Assembly (NCBI GenBank): GCA_021292105.1
Contig: CM037874.1
Span: forward strand, 15,358,615-15,422,614
Reading direction: 5' to 3'
Length of the DNA stretch: 64,000 nucleotides
DNA from: Anadara kagoshimensis
Taxonomy: Eukaryota; Mollusca; Bivalvia; Arcoida; Arcidae
The notes beneath the pieces are model-generated. The model made no database searches. It was not told the DNA's origin and saw only the letters and a list, made by a program, of their open reading frames with translations. Positions within the stretch are counted from its first letter, which is position 1, and each line of letters starts with the position of its first letter. The position numbers and the translations under genes were made by a program. Shown here piece by piece: positions 53,124-64,000 of the stretch.

Positions 53124-53326
53124 CAGACCTGTCGAAAGTTTAACCCTAAGCTAGAGCCGAACCAGTGGTTTATTTCGGCCCTCGTTGTTCATATCTTGAC
53201 AACTTTTCAGCAGCTAACAGCAATGTCTCGGCTTCTTATTTGCCACCTGCTATAGATAGCACAGACACTTGACAGCCGAACTCGACCACTTGTCGTTAGC
53301 TCAGTATTAAACTTTCGACAGGCCTG
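53124..53326. repeat. MITE family M2, good copy
   Basis: Left CAGACCTGTCGAAAGTTTAA, right TTAAACTTTCGACAGGCCTG. TA precedes; TG follows (probably mutated TA). Confidence 0.85.
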
Positions 53327-53999
53327 TGTAGTATGTTCTCTGGGCATTTAAAAGGTGAGAAGAGGCACTACCTTCGACTATTAATTTCAATTATCGTAAA
53401 AATAAAAAGTACCTTGCTGTAGGTAATTATAGAAGAAAAAACATGCAATGCATTACATATTTTAATTAGTATTTTCATTCACAACTTTTCAGGGGGTATT
53501 TGAGACCCTTAACTTTAACTTTAATTGTGTTTTTTTTCTATTTAGGAAGTTTTATGGGTCCAAATTTAACCATTCAAGATATTCTACCAGTCCATTGACA
53601 AATAATTAAAAAAAATCAAAATAAGATTAAAATTTAGAAAAAGATATTTTACCTGGTTCAAAACATATTAAGATCCACATATGGCCAGCCAGCCAAATAT
53701 ATTCAGATAAATTTCAGAATGAAGAAAATAAACAAATGTGTTTCATTCATGTACAAAGTTTTTACATCATTTGATGTGATAACATACCTAACAAAGTTTA
53801 ATTATGATGAACACAAAGGCCTATCCTCACTCTACTGTACGAGTTTTGTCTCAGTTAATTTAGAGATACCAGTCATGTCCGTGACCCTAGGCCTCCTCCT
53901 TGTTACTTATCAGATTCTGTATTAATTTATAGAGCAATTACAGTGTCTAAATATAGTACTTGTTTACTATATAGTGTGTTACTAATAAAAACAATACTG
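53327..53999. other. Intergenic DNA, no feature seen
   Basis: Nothing recognised. Confidence 0.4.
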
Positions 54000-55015
54000 T
54001 CATGTAGCGTCACTACGAGTAAAAACACAATAAGGAAGGACAGAGTCATTCACACGCATCCTCGTTTTCCAACATGAAATCCTGGGAGACAGACCAGGGC
54101 AAAATATTTGTGTTGTGTTGTAAATGTTTGATCTTCGATTTTTCAAAAGAAATATTGAAAATAACGACACGACGACTTTACTAAGAGTAACAACACTATT
54201 TGCAAGTACAGAGACGTTTATACGCAACCTTGTTTCTTGAGAGATACACCAAAACAAAATAAGAGTGTTATGTTGTAATTCTTTGAAATTTTGAACGACA
54301 AATATGATGAACACTTAAAACAAATCATAAAAGAGAGACACGACGGACGGAAGGTAGTCCAAAACAATACCAATGTCATATATTTATGAAATAAAAGGGG
54401 GGCTCTAAAAACAATATATGCCATATAAAGAGACGGTTGTAGAAATGCAAACCAAAACAATGCCAATGCTAAATAATTACGAAATGAAAGGTTCTTTGGG
54501 GGGAATTGATGAACAAATGTGATGAACTCTAAAAACAAAACATTATTTACAGACGACTTAAGGAATTTAGACCAAAAAATGTCAATGTCAGATAGTTATA
54601 AAATGAAATGGGTTCGAATTCTTTGGTGAACTACTGAAGCACAAATATTACGGACTCTAAAAACAAAGCGAGACGACCAAAGGAATGTAGATCAAAAAAT
54701 GTCGACTACAAATAGTTACGAAATGAATGAAGTTCTTTGGTGAACCACTGAAGCAAATATGAAGGGTCCTAAAAACAAATCGCAATGTATAGAGACGACC
54801 AAAGGAATGTAGACCAAAACAATGTCAGTGTCAGATAGTCCTCTTTGAAAGGTAGCCATATTCGACAGCGACAAGCAAATATGATGAACCCCAAAAACAA
54901 AACATAATGTATAGAGACTGACGAAGAAATGTAGACCAAAATAATATCCATGTCAAATAGTTATGAAATGAAACGTGTTCTTAAGTGAACTACCGAAGCA
55001 CAAATATCAAGATAT
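54000..55015. repeat. Minisatellite, ~105-125-bp unit, about eight copies
   Basis: Units share GGAATGTAGACCAAAACAAT, GTCAATGTCAGATAGTTATG, AAATGAAA, GTTCTTTGGTGAACTACTGA, AGCACAAATATGATGA and CTCTAAAAACAAA; unit marks near 54355, 54450, 54562, 54681, 54806, 54928. Antisense frames in this block are repeat translations. Confidence 0.85.
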
Positions 55016-56097
55016 CTCCACATTAAGTTATATAAATATTTCAGTTTAGAAAAGTTTTTACAAGTTACTGACATAAAATGCTAACGGGTATAATATGTCT
55101 TTATGAGATAACTTAGATGACTTAATAACAACATATTAGTTAACGCCTTTGGCCTATTTTCATAAAATTTTCTAACATATAAAATTATGCCGATTTGTTT
55201 TTATCGTCAAAAATTTTGATACGGTGAAAGTTGTTTTTCCAAAAGAAAATGGAACCTTTCAACATACTCTGATTTGGCGTTACAATAAAAAAGAGCACAA
55301 TTAAAATTGTTTTTTCCAAAGGAAAAAAGAACACTTTATAAAGCACCTAGAAAAGAAATAGTTTATATTTGCCCATTTATACTGAGAAATGAATGACAAG
55401 GGGAAGATTCTTTATGTTTGAAATGTCGACTTTTTAACAAAAGCTATAGATACAGTGAAGTCTAAAACCAATGTCGATGGCAAATGTAATTAAAAAACTG
55501 TAATAATTTTACCAAACCAACTAAATGTGTTATTCCGGCAAACACACAATTTTTCATCAATAATATCAATTTTTGTTTTGTAAGAAGTGAACATGTAACG
55601 AGCTCTTAGGATTTTATGATTGTTGTGAATACTAGAATACTACTTTCTTTGCATTGATAGCAGTTTTGTCGTGTACGCAAATAAGCTGAGTGTCATATAC
55701 CATTTTTTGTAATTTAATAATAAAATAAATTCAAATATTGGTATATAACAATAGACAATATACCATTTTTTAATGTATTTTATGATTAAATTCAAAAAAT
55801 GGTATATGACATGAGCATAAGCAGGTTTCATTTTGAGAGACATATTCAATGTATTTGACAATTATATTTTTCTGGAAAAAAAACGTATTCCCTACGAAAA
55901 TTTGATAGATGTATGCATAATTAGTAAAAATTATTTTGAAAAATCCACCAATAATTGTATCTTAGTGTAGACGAATATATTTTTCTAATTAAACTAAAAT
56001 TTAACACAGCATTTACTATGACCATCTTTGTTGTTAAAATGAAAAATCAACGTTTTGCTAATTTAGTGCATAATAGTAGATAATGCTTACATTTTCT
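55016..56097. other. Intergenic DNA with one short repeat copy
   Basis: 55715-55815 is the second copy of the GGTATATGACAATAGAC repeat. Otherwise nothing recognised. Confidence 0.45.
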
Positions 56098-56356
56098 AAT
56101 TCCAATTTCACGACCGATCCTTAACTGAGATTTTCTCTAACTTAAATCTGGCAAAGAAATCTTAATAATTTTATAAATTTTAAAAATAATCAGGAAATTA
56201 AGATGTCATTTTGAAGGATCACTTTAGGGTTAATAATAGTTGTATTGAGATTTGTCACAAAAGTTTATTCGTAGTTGTAAAAGAAAATATAAAAATGTAC
56301 TAAATTTAATTTAACGAAAAAAAAATAAGTTAAGAAATGATTGTGAAATAGAGACC
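56098..56356. repeat. MITE family M4, diverged copy
   Basis: TTCACGACCGATCCTTAACT then GAGATTTTCTCTAACTTAAA; right end AAGTTAAGAAATGATTGTGA. Confidence 0.65.
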
Positions 56357-57009
56357 TTATAAAGTATTGCTAACTCATAGTGATATACGTATACTAGAAA
56401 TAAATTAAAACATTATCATCATGTCCATAAAAAATAGTTACTAGTACATAAAGCGTTGTTCATTACACAAACATGCATAATTATTATACTTTACCTTAAA
56501 AATGAAACCAAAATAATGTCCAAAATTTTCACATGTGCGTGTTCCACTTCCGTACTCTAATAAAATGAGGACCTATTTCCCCAAGGCATTGTTTATGTAT
56601 TGTCACAGTCCGTTGATTAATGTGTATCTGTCACGGTCCAGATCCCCGGATACCGTGGAGGTTGGGACCTTCGGGTAATACATATTTTCTGTGTAGATAA
56701 TGGAAATCAATTTACAATAGTCTGTCCTATTTAATGGGTAAATAATGGTTTTTCCATATCGTCTTCAATGCAAAAACATCTTAATTTTAATATCAACTAT
56801 TTTAATATTTTTGTTTACCAGAAAATATATCGGTTAAGAGAGTAAATAAACTTAGATATAGTATTGTTTCCTCGAAGTCTTCTTGCCCGAGGAAATCTTG
56901 ACTTTTTAATCAAAGAAAAATGATTTTCTTTATAAATGTTGTTATACTAGATAATAAATATTATACACAAATGCAAGTCGGTCAATATCCGTCGAACCAT
57001 AAGAAGACA

Positions 57010-57510
57010 AAAGCAGCAATCTACAGTGCAAGCCGTTCGGAAATTTAAGAATTATGTGTGTCACATATTAATCTACATGGTAAAAGACACAGTAATGTGC
57101 TTATTTAACACTAAGCCAACGAATTAATGACTGCTCGGTGACTCAATCCGGACCACCGTAAACTGTTTCACGGCAGCGTTTCGGCATCTGCTAAGTGGTA
57201 CGCTTGTCTGCGGCGTACTGACTCTGTGAGCTAGCACGGTAAAGTCGCCCTGAGTGCGCGCTAGTACAAGGCAGACCATACAACACACTCGCACTTCACA
57301 TGCATACACAAAAATTGTTCATAGATTAATCCATAGAGATTAATTAAATAGTTCTCGTCGCGAATAGCTGAAAAATTGCTGATGCGACGTTAAGCAACAT
57401 TCAACCAACAATCTGCTAACTTTCTGTCGATCTCTTTTCGGCCACTTACTATCTCTATCTCGGCAGCCGAGCTTCGGCTTCCTATAGTGAGCTTAGTGTT
57501 AAATATTGTA
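57010..57510. repeat. MITE family M2 remnant split by a SINE
   Basis: Left part with TTTAACACTAAGCCAACGAA and right part with TCGGCCACTTACTATCTCTA and GTGAGCTTAGTGTTAAAT are interrupted by a family B SINE at 57195-57410. Confidence 0.6.
57195..57410 (+). repeat. SINE family B, 5'-truncated, 9-bp target duplication
   Basis: Begins GTGGTACGCTTGTCTGCGGC and ends GATGCGACGTTAAGCAACAT then TCAACCAAC. ATCTGCTAA at 57186-57194 is repeated at 57411-57419. It is very similar to 44084-44300. Confidence 0.9.
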
Positions 57511-58858
57511 CGATAGGTGATATTATAAAGCATGGATACATATATAAACCAAACAATGTGGCAAATAGTTGTAATTGGATGTCATCACGAAAAGTGCTAG
57601 TAAGGATATTTTCGAAACTGTCCGACTAGCAATGTTCATCAAAAGTTGTGGCCAATCATAATGAAGCGGAAAAAATCAAAATCAAACATACTAATCCATG
57701 TCCGAATCACAATCCAGACAAGAAGCAAAGTAAAAGCATTGAAACCGACAAATTAGGGTCAACACGTGAACTTCTACCAGGGAAGTGAGGCCGGATGCTC
57801 CGGAAGGATAAGCACCTTTTGTTTAGCTAGCTACACATACCACGCGTGTAATTATAAAAGCAATGATGAAGAAGAACTTGTTCCTAATATAATTTATTAT
57901 ATATGCGCAATCAGGTTGTAAATTAAATATGCTTTTTCGACAGCTCACTATACGGAAATGCCCAGAAGATCTTACAGTTATGCTTAATGTGCAAGACTAT
58001 GGACATTTAGTCCCTAGCTATGAAATACACTTGATGCTGATTATTAGCTTTGGTTCTGATTTATCTTTTTTTTAACTTTTGTATTTAATTATTTAACAAA
58101 ACGAAAACTTCGTATGATTTGCCTGTCATCCGGTGAAAACCGGTGACATGGTACACCGTGACGACGTAACAATAACAGGAAACATCTTGTAAAAAAACAT
58201 GTACAACTCAAGTGAACAATTTTATCAGTGTAGCAATTTATTACTGTTTTAATGAACTTACAAATTGTGCCGTGATGTAAAACTTACGCAAGACTGGACG
58301 TTGTTTGTTAATTTACAAACAAGCCCTTTTAAATCATAATTTTGTCTTGTGATCCAAAATTAAACATGTATGCGATTATTACATCCATTTGAGATTACAT
58401 GAAATTACACTTAAGTCCACTTTGAAGTTGACAATATGTGATATAAAACAAACGGAATCTTAAAAATAGTGCAATCAAAAATTTTATGTAAGGGGGTTAT
58501 TTTCCGTTTCTAACGAATAGGACCAACCACGTAGAATACAGAAAGGTTGGCAAATTTGAAAAAATATGCATTTAGGGTTTTTAAAATTATGAATAACGAA
58601 AAATGATTTATGTTTTCTTTCGTTTTTAATGTTTTGAATAAAACATGCATGTAAAAGTTGTTGTTTCATTATTTAGAAAAACATAAGGCATGTTTGTTTG
58701 TATTTATGCAACTAACTTTTTGGATGGGTGCTAAAACAATGAAACTTAGCAGTTTTTTACCATAGTTATCGTAGCAATAAGATATGTTGCATTTATTTCA
58801 GGTGATTGTGTTTGTTATCTAAAATCCAGTTTTGAATTATTCTTTTTCTCCTATTCAG
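57511..58858. other. Intergenic DNA, no feature seen
   Basis: A GGATAAGCACC...TTTAGCTAGCTA segment near 57806-57834 recurs at 61939-61970 (GGTAAGCATC...CTAGCTAGCTTA). Otherwise nothing recognised. Confidence 0.4.
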
Positions 58859-58941
58859 AATATGTGGAGATTACATGGACCAATGTCAATACCAACGGCA
58901 CCAATATTAAATCGAAGTTTCATTTTCACACTAAAGAATGA
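58859..58941 (+). CDS. Candidate last exon of an unknown gene
   Basis: A strong acceptor, TTATTCTTTTTCTCCTATTCAG, is followed by a frame (two bases in) reading YVEITWTNVNTNGTNIKSKF then HFHTKE and TGA. The alternation of hydrophobic and polar residues looks like a beta-strand of an extracellular domain, but no family is recognised and no partner exon was found upstream. It may be chance. Confidence 0.22.
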
Positions 58942-60566
58942 CTAGTCGCTAAATTTATCACCGGGAGTTGACTTCTAGGGCGCAATTTTCAAACTTTAGG
59001 GCGAATTTAGCACAATATCACGCTTAATTTCGAACCCTGTTATTGGCCATTTGTTGTACAATAAGCGGGATGGTTGAAGGTCCTTTAATAAAACTTTAAC
59101 CACACCACCGGAATTTATTCCAAGTGTTTGTCTTTTATTGCTCCGTTTGACTGTTTATTTCATTAATTTGCATTGTGTCGTTTCTTGGTTGGATTGGCTG
59201 TTGTCAGTTACATGTTTTGAGTTTTGCAATTGAAATGAAATATGACTCTTTTTTGTTTAACTGTTAATATCATTAAATTGTATTGTGTCATACTTTTGGC
59301 TGCATCGGCTTTAGCTAAGTATATGTTTTGAGTATTCATATACTTAAAATTTACGCAAATATTTCTTTTTTTTTCTATTGTAAATAGTGAAAAAGATCTT
59401 TTCTTGCTTCACAGTTTATTTCAATCAGAGTATCGTCCGAATCTCAAACAATTAATTACAAAGAAACAATGGAATCTATATTGCATTCAGGACGGGCGTT
59501 GAATAACACATGTAACACTTAAAACTGGTTCCATTAACATCGTGGCATGAAACTGCTAGTCAATGTGCTCTGGATACCTAGTGACCAATTCATTATTTAT
59601 TTTACTAGATTGCTTCGACTGGCCTTACATTCACAAGTATTGCACATACTAGCATCACATTTCCTTTTTGCAGTTGCTCAACAGACTTTCTTCGTGTTCA
59701 TCTACATAACATGGTCCGCCTGTTCAAATAACTAAACTTTCAAACACAGTAATAAAAAGTTAGATAGATATGCGTGTCACGGCTTAGCAAGCTCTCAAAC
59801 AGCATCTACCTTTTTGCTCTAATGTCGCAACGAAAGCTATACGAATAATGATTACATTGCAAATGCATTGCCTTATATGAATCTCTTTGGAACCATTGCG
59901 TTAATTTTTCGATGACAGCAGTGTGTCGCGCGCTCTGTGTAAAGCGATACGTCAGTTAATATCTTCAGCCAATCCGCTTTCGATGTACAGCGGAGGAATA
60001 CATACCACCAAGGGACTACTTATTCATTCATAATTTCCTGCGGGTTCATTCATAAATGTATCCGGCGACTGCAGGGACGCTCTTTACGAGCGGTAACAAA
60101 CGTAGAAATTTGTCATACTGCACCAATTTTAAAAATGATTTGAAAATAAAAAAGAATAATAAAAACCAATATTTGTTGTCTTTTTATATCAAAATAATTT
60201 TTTAATGATTAATGACCATTTCCCATGGCCTATAAAGATACGAAGTGAAAAAATTAGTGAGTCCGAGGACACCACATTTAAATTATGAACAACTGTTTGT
60301 TATTCGACTAAATAATTATATTCATGGTAATATCTTATCAAACAGATTATTGTTTAGTGAAAAAAGGAGAAATCGAATTTAATTTTTAAATGTGTTTTAC
60401 GGAACTATATTTTACGATCGCCAAGCAACGAGACAAATCAACATGGCTGTTCTCTTTATATGGTTCTACAATAAGAGTTATCTCGCTTTAAGTGTTCCAA
60501 CCACATTAATACACCGACTTTCGGAAAATTAATAATACCTTTTTGTGGGTAAAAATAATGTAAACA
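58942..60566. other. Intergenic DNA, no feature seen
   Basis: Short frames only. Two related segments, TTGTATTGTGTCAT and TTTGCATTGTGTCGT followed by TTGGCTGCATCGGC-like text, sit near 59170 and 59277. Confidence 0.4.
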
Positions 60567-60723
60567 TAAGGATTGAATGTCACTTTGAATGCTGTCATCG
60601 AGGTATGACTGCATCAGCTCACGTTCAAAGTTAACATGAATCGCTTCGCGATTCACTTACTTTGAACGTGAGCTGATGCAGTCATACCTCGATGACAGCA
60701 TTCAAAGTGACATTCAATCCTTA
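60567..60723. repeat. Perfect palindrome: 65-bp arms, 27-bp self-complementary loop
   Basis: 60567-60631 (TAAGGATTGAATGTCACTTT ... ) is the exact complement of 60659-60723. The loop contains TGAATCGCTTCGCGATTCA, an 8-bp stem with a 3-base tip, so the whole 157 bp can fold as one hairpin. Confidence 0.95.
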
Positions 60724-60972
60724 ATTGGACGCTGACCTAAGCTTATTTTCTTTGGTGTTATGATGCCAACCCAATCACATAGTATAAATAGAAAACTCCA
60801 CCATAACACCAACATATACAGCATCTTCCATAATATAAGCTTTACGAGTAATGTTCGTTCTTGTTGACGATTAATCAAACAAATAAAGCGCACATATACA
60901 TCTCTGAATGTCAATGAGCCAATAAACTTTCGCGATTCTCTTACCAAATTCTTTTCGCGAATATTTTGCAAT

Positions 60973-61267
60973 ATGGACTATAGCCGAATATCTGATATAA
61001 ATAATACCATTTTCAAAAACAATATTGCAACAATTGAATTTGGTGGTGATTATTTTGTTCTCTTGAAACACACGAAAGGTAATCAAACGCGAATTAAAAT
61101 TTTCTACATTAATAAAAACCGCGTGCGAACAATAATATTAAAAGAAGAAAAACCACCACATGTAAAACAAGGAACTAATAAACTATTCTGCTAATGAACG
61201 AAGAGCAGAACAATTAATTAAAACGTTAGATGATGCGTTAAAATATTATGTTGGACAGCACCATTAA
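60973..61267 (+). other. Two adjacent open frames, possible broken small gene
   Basis: 60973-61194 encodes IEFGGDYFVLLKHTKGNQTR then IKIFYINKNRVRTIILKEEK; 61166-61267, one frame over, encodes NYSANERRAEQLIKTLDDAL then KYYVGQHH and stop. Both read more like protein than the surroundings, and a TATAAATAG lies near 60783. No family is recognised, and the frame change is not of the one-base-loss type seen elsewhere. Confidence 0.2.
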
Positions 61268-61355
61268 AAGATTCAAAGACGAACGTCAAAAATGACATGA
61301 AGAATTAACCAACGCAAATAAATTATAAAACTAGTATGACTAAGACATAAAAAAA

Positions 61356-61590
61356 TACAAATTCTGAACACAAGATAAATTAGGAATGTAGAAAATTAAA
61401 AAAGCGTCATAACAATAGTGTGACATCGCCTACTTAATTATCTTACTGTATTATGGTGTAAAAATGTTAGACAAAAATGCAAATCCTGAACATAAAACAA
61501 ATTAGGGATAAAGAAAATTAAATTGGCGTCAAAACAATAGTGTAGAGTCGCCTACTTCATAATCCTATAGTAATATGGTGTAAATCTTAG
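61356..61590. repeat. Direct tandem repeat, ~123-bp period, two copies
   Basis: CTGAACACAAGATAAATTAG ... CAATAGTGTGACATCGCCTA against CTGAACATAAAACAAATTAG ... CAATAGTGTAGAGTCGCCTA. Confidence 0.85.
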
Positions 61591-62651
61591 TTATGATACA
61601 TGTTAAGCTACTAGGAAATGCATATATTACTTGCGTAGTTTTTTTTAATATTTTGTATATACAATCTACGTTTATTTTTTAGGCTCAATTGTCTTTGTAT
61701 TACGCTGGCAAAAGAAAAAATTCTTCCTTTTTGAAGAAATAAATTTGTAACTGAAAAACAACACATTCTACCAAGAACGCGACATAAGTAATTACTTAAG
61801 GTCATTACATGTCCTTCTTGATTAAATATGTTCCATATTCTTATTGTAGATCTAGAATAATTGTTACTTCGAACAACACATGCCAGAATTTGAAAGCTGG
61901 CAATCTTCAATCATGAAAAATAGACCGTGTGCTCAGAAAGGGTAAGCATCATCTGTCTAGCTAGCTTAAACCGACAAAGTGAAATCAAAGCAATTTGGAA
62001 CCATGGAACGTATACTATATCCAGGATAATTTTGGATACATATAAAACTAGAACCTCTCTTGAGCGCCAAATACTCCCGCCCCCAAAATTTAATGTTTTC
62101 CCACGACCTTAACCTAATGAAGATTATTCGACAGTCTTTCAAAGCAGCTGTGAAATATGGTCCGGGCACGGACTTACATCCACGACAGATAGACATGGTG
62201 ATTCCTATATACCCCCATCCCAACTAGTTTGCGGGGATTATTTCTGAGGTTTTAGTAAGAAAAATCAGGGTCCTGTTTTAATGACGGTGATAGGTAATGC
62301 TTACGTTGTTCATTCACAAATAACACGTCAGTGTACCTACTCAACTGATATGAGCAGGATGGGGTTATGTTGCTTCGGGATTAACGCCCTCCTCAGCAAT
62401 ATGTTAAATTAATTTATTGCCCGAAAACAACAATAAATAAGTATAATAACCACACTTCACTAATTGTAAGGGACCTTACGTCAACTATCGCACGTATGAG
62501 GGGTCAATAATCTGGGTTTTTATGTGGTTAGGATAATCCTGTGGTCAGGGATAAATAACGTACACATGAGTGAATCACGTTCATATAATGGTTTTGACGT
62601 CCTTTCCTAATTTTAAGCCTGTATTTAGTAATATATCCTTTTCATCTACAG
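61591..62651. other. Intergenic DNA with dispersed repeat
   Basis: About 62140-62235 is an inverted relative of 19780-19880 (ATATGGTCCGGGCACGG, ACATGGTGATTCCTATA, AACTAGTTTGCGGGG). Otherwise nothing recognised. Confidence 0.45.
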
Positions 62652-62757
62652 TACAGGTCTGTCGAAAGTTTAACACCAAGTTAACGTTTTTACATGTACA
62701 GTCAAACCTGTCTATAAAGGCCACCCTTGGGAACCCGTAAAAGTGGCCAGGTGGTTG
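62652..62757. repeat. End fragments of MITE families M2 and M1, side by side
   Basis: CAGGTCTGTCGAAAGTTTAA (M2 end) at 62654, then CAGTCAAACCTGTCTATAAA (M1 end) at 62700. Confidence 0.75.
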
Positions 62758-63654
62758 AAAAATAAGTGGAATGTTTTGCACCACCAAAAGTAATTAACCA
62801 CGGCATTGGATTTCATTTTGACATTTGCAAATGTTAAGAAAATAAAGTTAACGTTCTGGAAAGTGTTGGACTGAAACTACAAATAAATAACATAAAACTA
62901 TAATGCTTACCAGAGACTGATTTAATTGCAAATGTTCAGTATAACTACTTCCAACTCACCCTCAACTTCCCCCACTCACCACCACCACCGCCACCGCCAC
63001 CACTACCACTACAGAAAATTTCTATTTACCGATTCAAAAAATCGGACAAAACATATGTTGAAACAGGAATTGTTTTAAAGATGTATAGAAAATTATTAAT
63101 GGTTCGCTTACATGTTAGTATCGTAAATCTTAAATTAATAATTTACATATGCTATATATAACGACAAGTATAACTGTTTCCTTATATAGTATAAAAATGT
63201 GGACAAACAAAGTTGAGTAACAGTATATGTTTCTTTGAGTTGTGTCCCACCCTTAAGTTTGATGATCAAGTCAGGACAATCTTTCTATTTCTCGCCAAAG
63301 CGGAGTCAGAGATGGCAGATTCTTGTCCAAAAATAAAACAGTAAATACAAGTTGAGTCATATTTTAAACTTATTAAAATTTGTCATTTTGACATTTTATT
63401 TACTTAAACGCTTTATGTAGTAAAAAAGAACATTTTTGTCATAGTAAATACGTACATATCGGCGTATAAAAATATGCAAAGCTGAAATTGCAGCTTAAGA
63501 CTTTTACGTGTATTTAACAAAATCGCGAGCAACCAAAAACATACCATAACCAACGCACAACACAACATACCGATTCATGATTAAGAATGTGGACTGTTTA
63601 AGCGCTAAATTGTGCATGTTATAGTATGCCAAACTTACAAAATTGATATACTCT
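62758..63654. other. Intergenic DNA, no feature seen
   Basis: Contains a short CCACCG/CCACTA-rich run near 62975-63012 and AT-rich text. Confidence 0.4.
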
Positions 63655-63862
63655 ATACCTGGTTTCAAAATCGCTTCTTAACTAACAAATTATTAATAAT
63701 AGTATACATTTTTGGTGAATTATTTAGCTATTAATGGATTAAGGTGTCATTTTGGAGATCAATCTAATCTTATAAAATCTGTATATAGTATGTTTGGAGA
63801 ACTTCCAAATTTGCTTAATTAAGTCAAGGCAAATCTAAGTTTACGGAATGATCTGGCTTACA
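63655..63862. repeat. MITE family M4, strongly diverged copy
   Basis: CTGGTTTCAAAATCGCTTCT then TAACTAACAAAT at the left; TTAAGTCAAGGCAAATCTAA then GTTTACGGAATGATCTGG at the right. Confidence 0.5.
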
Positions 63863-64000
63863 ACTAAATGTTTAACTCTGGCCACAATCATGTCTTAAAT
63901 GAGATTTTCCAAAACACAAATAAGGCAATTTTGGGAAATTTGAAAAGTTTCAACAAAATTATAATATAGATGTAACAAGCTTAGAGAAATCTTCTAAATA

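Noticed and set aside
54000-54951. Three minus-strand frames of 60-106 codons
   Set aside because: They follow the minisatellite units and repeat with them.

Overview
The window is AT-rich nuclear DNA of an animal, most likely a bivalve mollusc. Genes are sparse and split by GT-AG introns. Intergenic DNA is packed with tRNA-headed SINEs, TA-flanked MITEs, foldback elements, mini- and microsatellites, and one young Ty3/Gypsy retrotransposon. No bacterial gene organisation, rRNA, convincing free-standing tRNA or CRISPR array is visible. The taxon is inferred from repeat style and gene content, not proven.

Layout. 1-175: CpG-rich 22-bp tandem array. 618-815: cluster of a GGGTACGTTTTGG motif. 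1309-10780: complete minus-strand Gypsy element with two identical 181-bp LTRs, a 4-bp target duplication, primer-binding site, polypurine tract, gag, pol (protease, RT, RNase H, integrase, then a PHD finger) and an extra 3' ORF encoding a TatD-type metallo-nuclease. A T TTA AAC slippery site lies at the gag-pol overlap. 11-16.8 kb: tandem repeats and MITEs. 16868-31138: plus-strand OCIAD1-like gene; seven phase-compatible exons found, first exon missing. 31.1-33.9 kb: SINEs plus a broken copy of the start of the next gene. 33991-39697: plus-strand gene for a stathmin-domain, N-terminally acylatable protein resembling STMND1, with an octapeptide repeat and two possible C-termini. 36948-37823: hAT remnant. 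40271-40438: one minus-strand exon of an SH3BGRL-family thioredoxin-fold protein. 41.6-48.9 kb: GAT microsatellite, TAACGCG-rich array, SINE with clear target duplication, MITE cluster and other tandem arrays. 48964-50534: intronless minus-strand GCNT-type beta-1,6-N-acetylglucosaminyltransferase. 51-64 kb: no convincing gene; MITEs, a minisatellite, a 65-bp-arm perfect palindrome and a few weak exon candidates.

Cross-cutting observation: apart from the gag-pol overlap, all six places where a recognisable coding sequence changes frame (five in the Gypsy element, one in GCNT) need exactly one missing base, mostly in a short homopolymer. Together with identical LTRs and intact catalytic residues this looks more like consensus-sequence undercalling than gene decay. 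The most unusual element is the Gypsy retrotransposon with its PHD-tailed integrase, possible helix-hairpin-helix Gag N-terminus and catalytically complete TatD nuclease.
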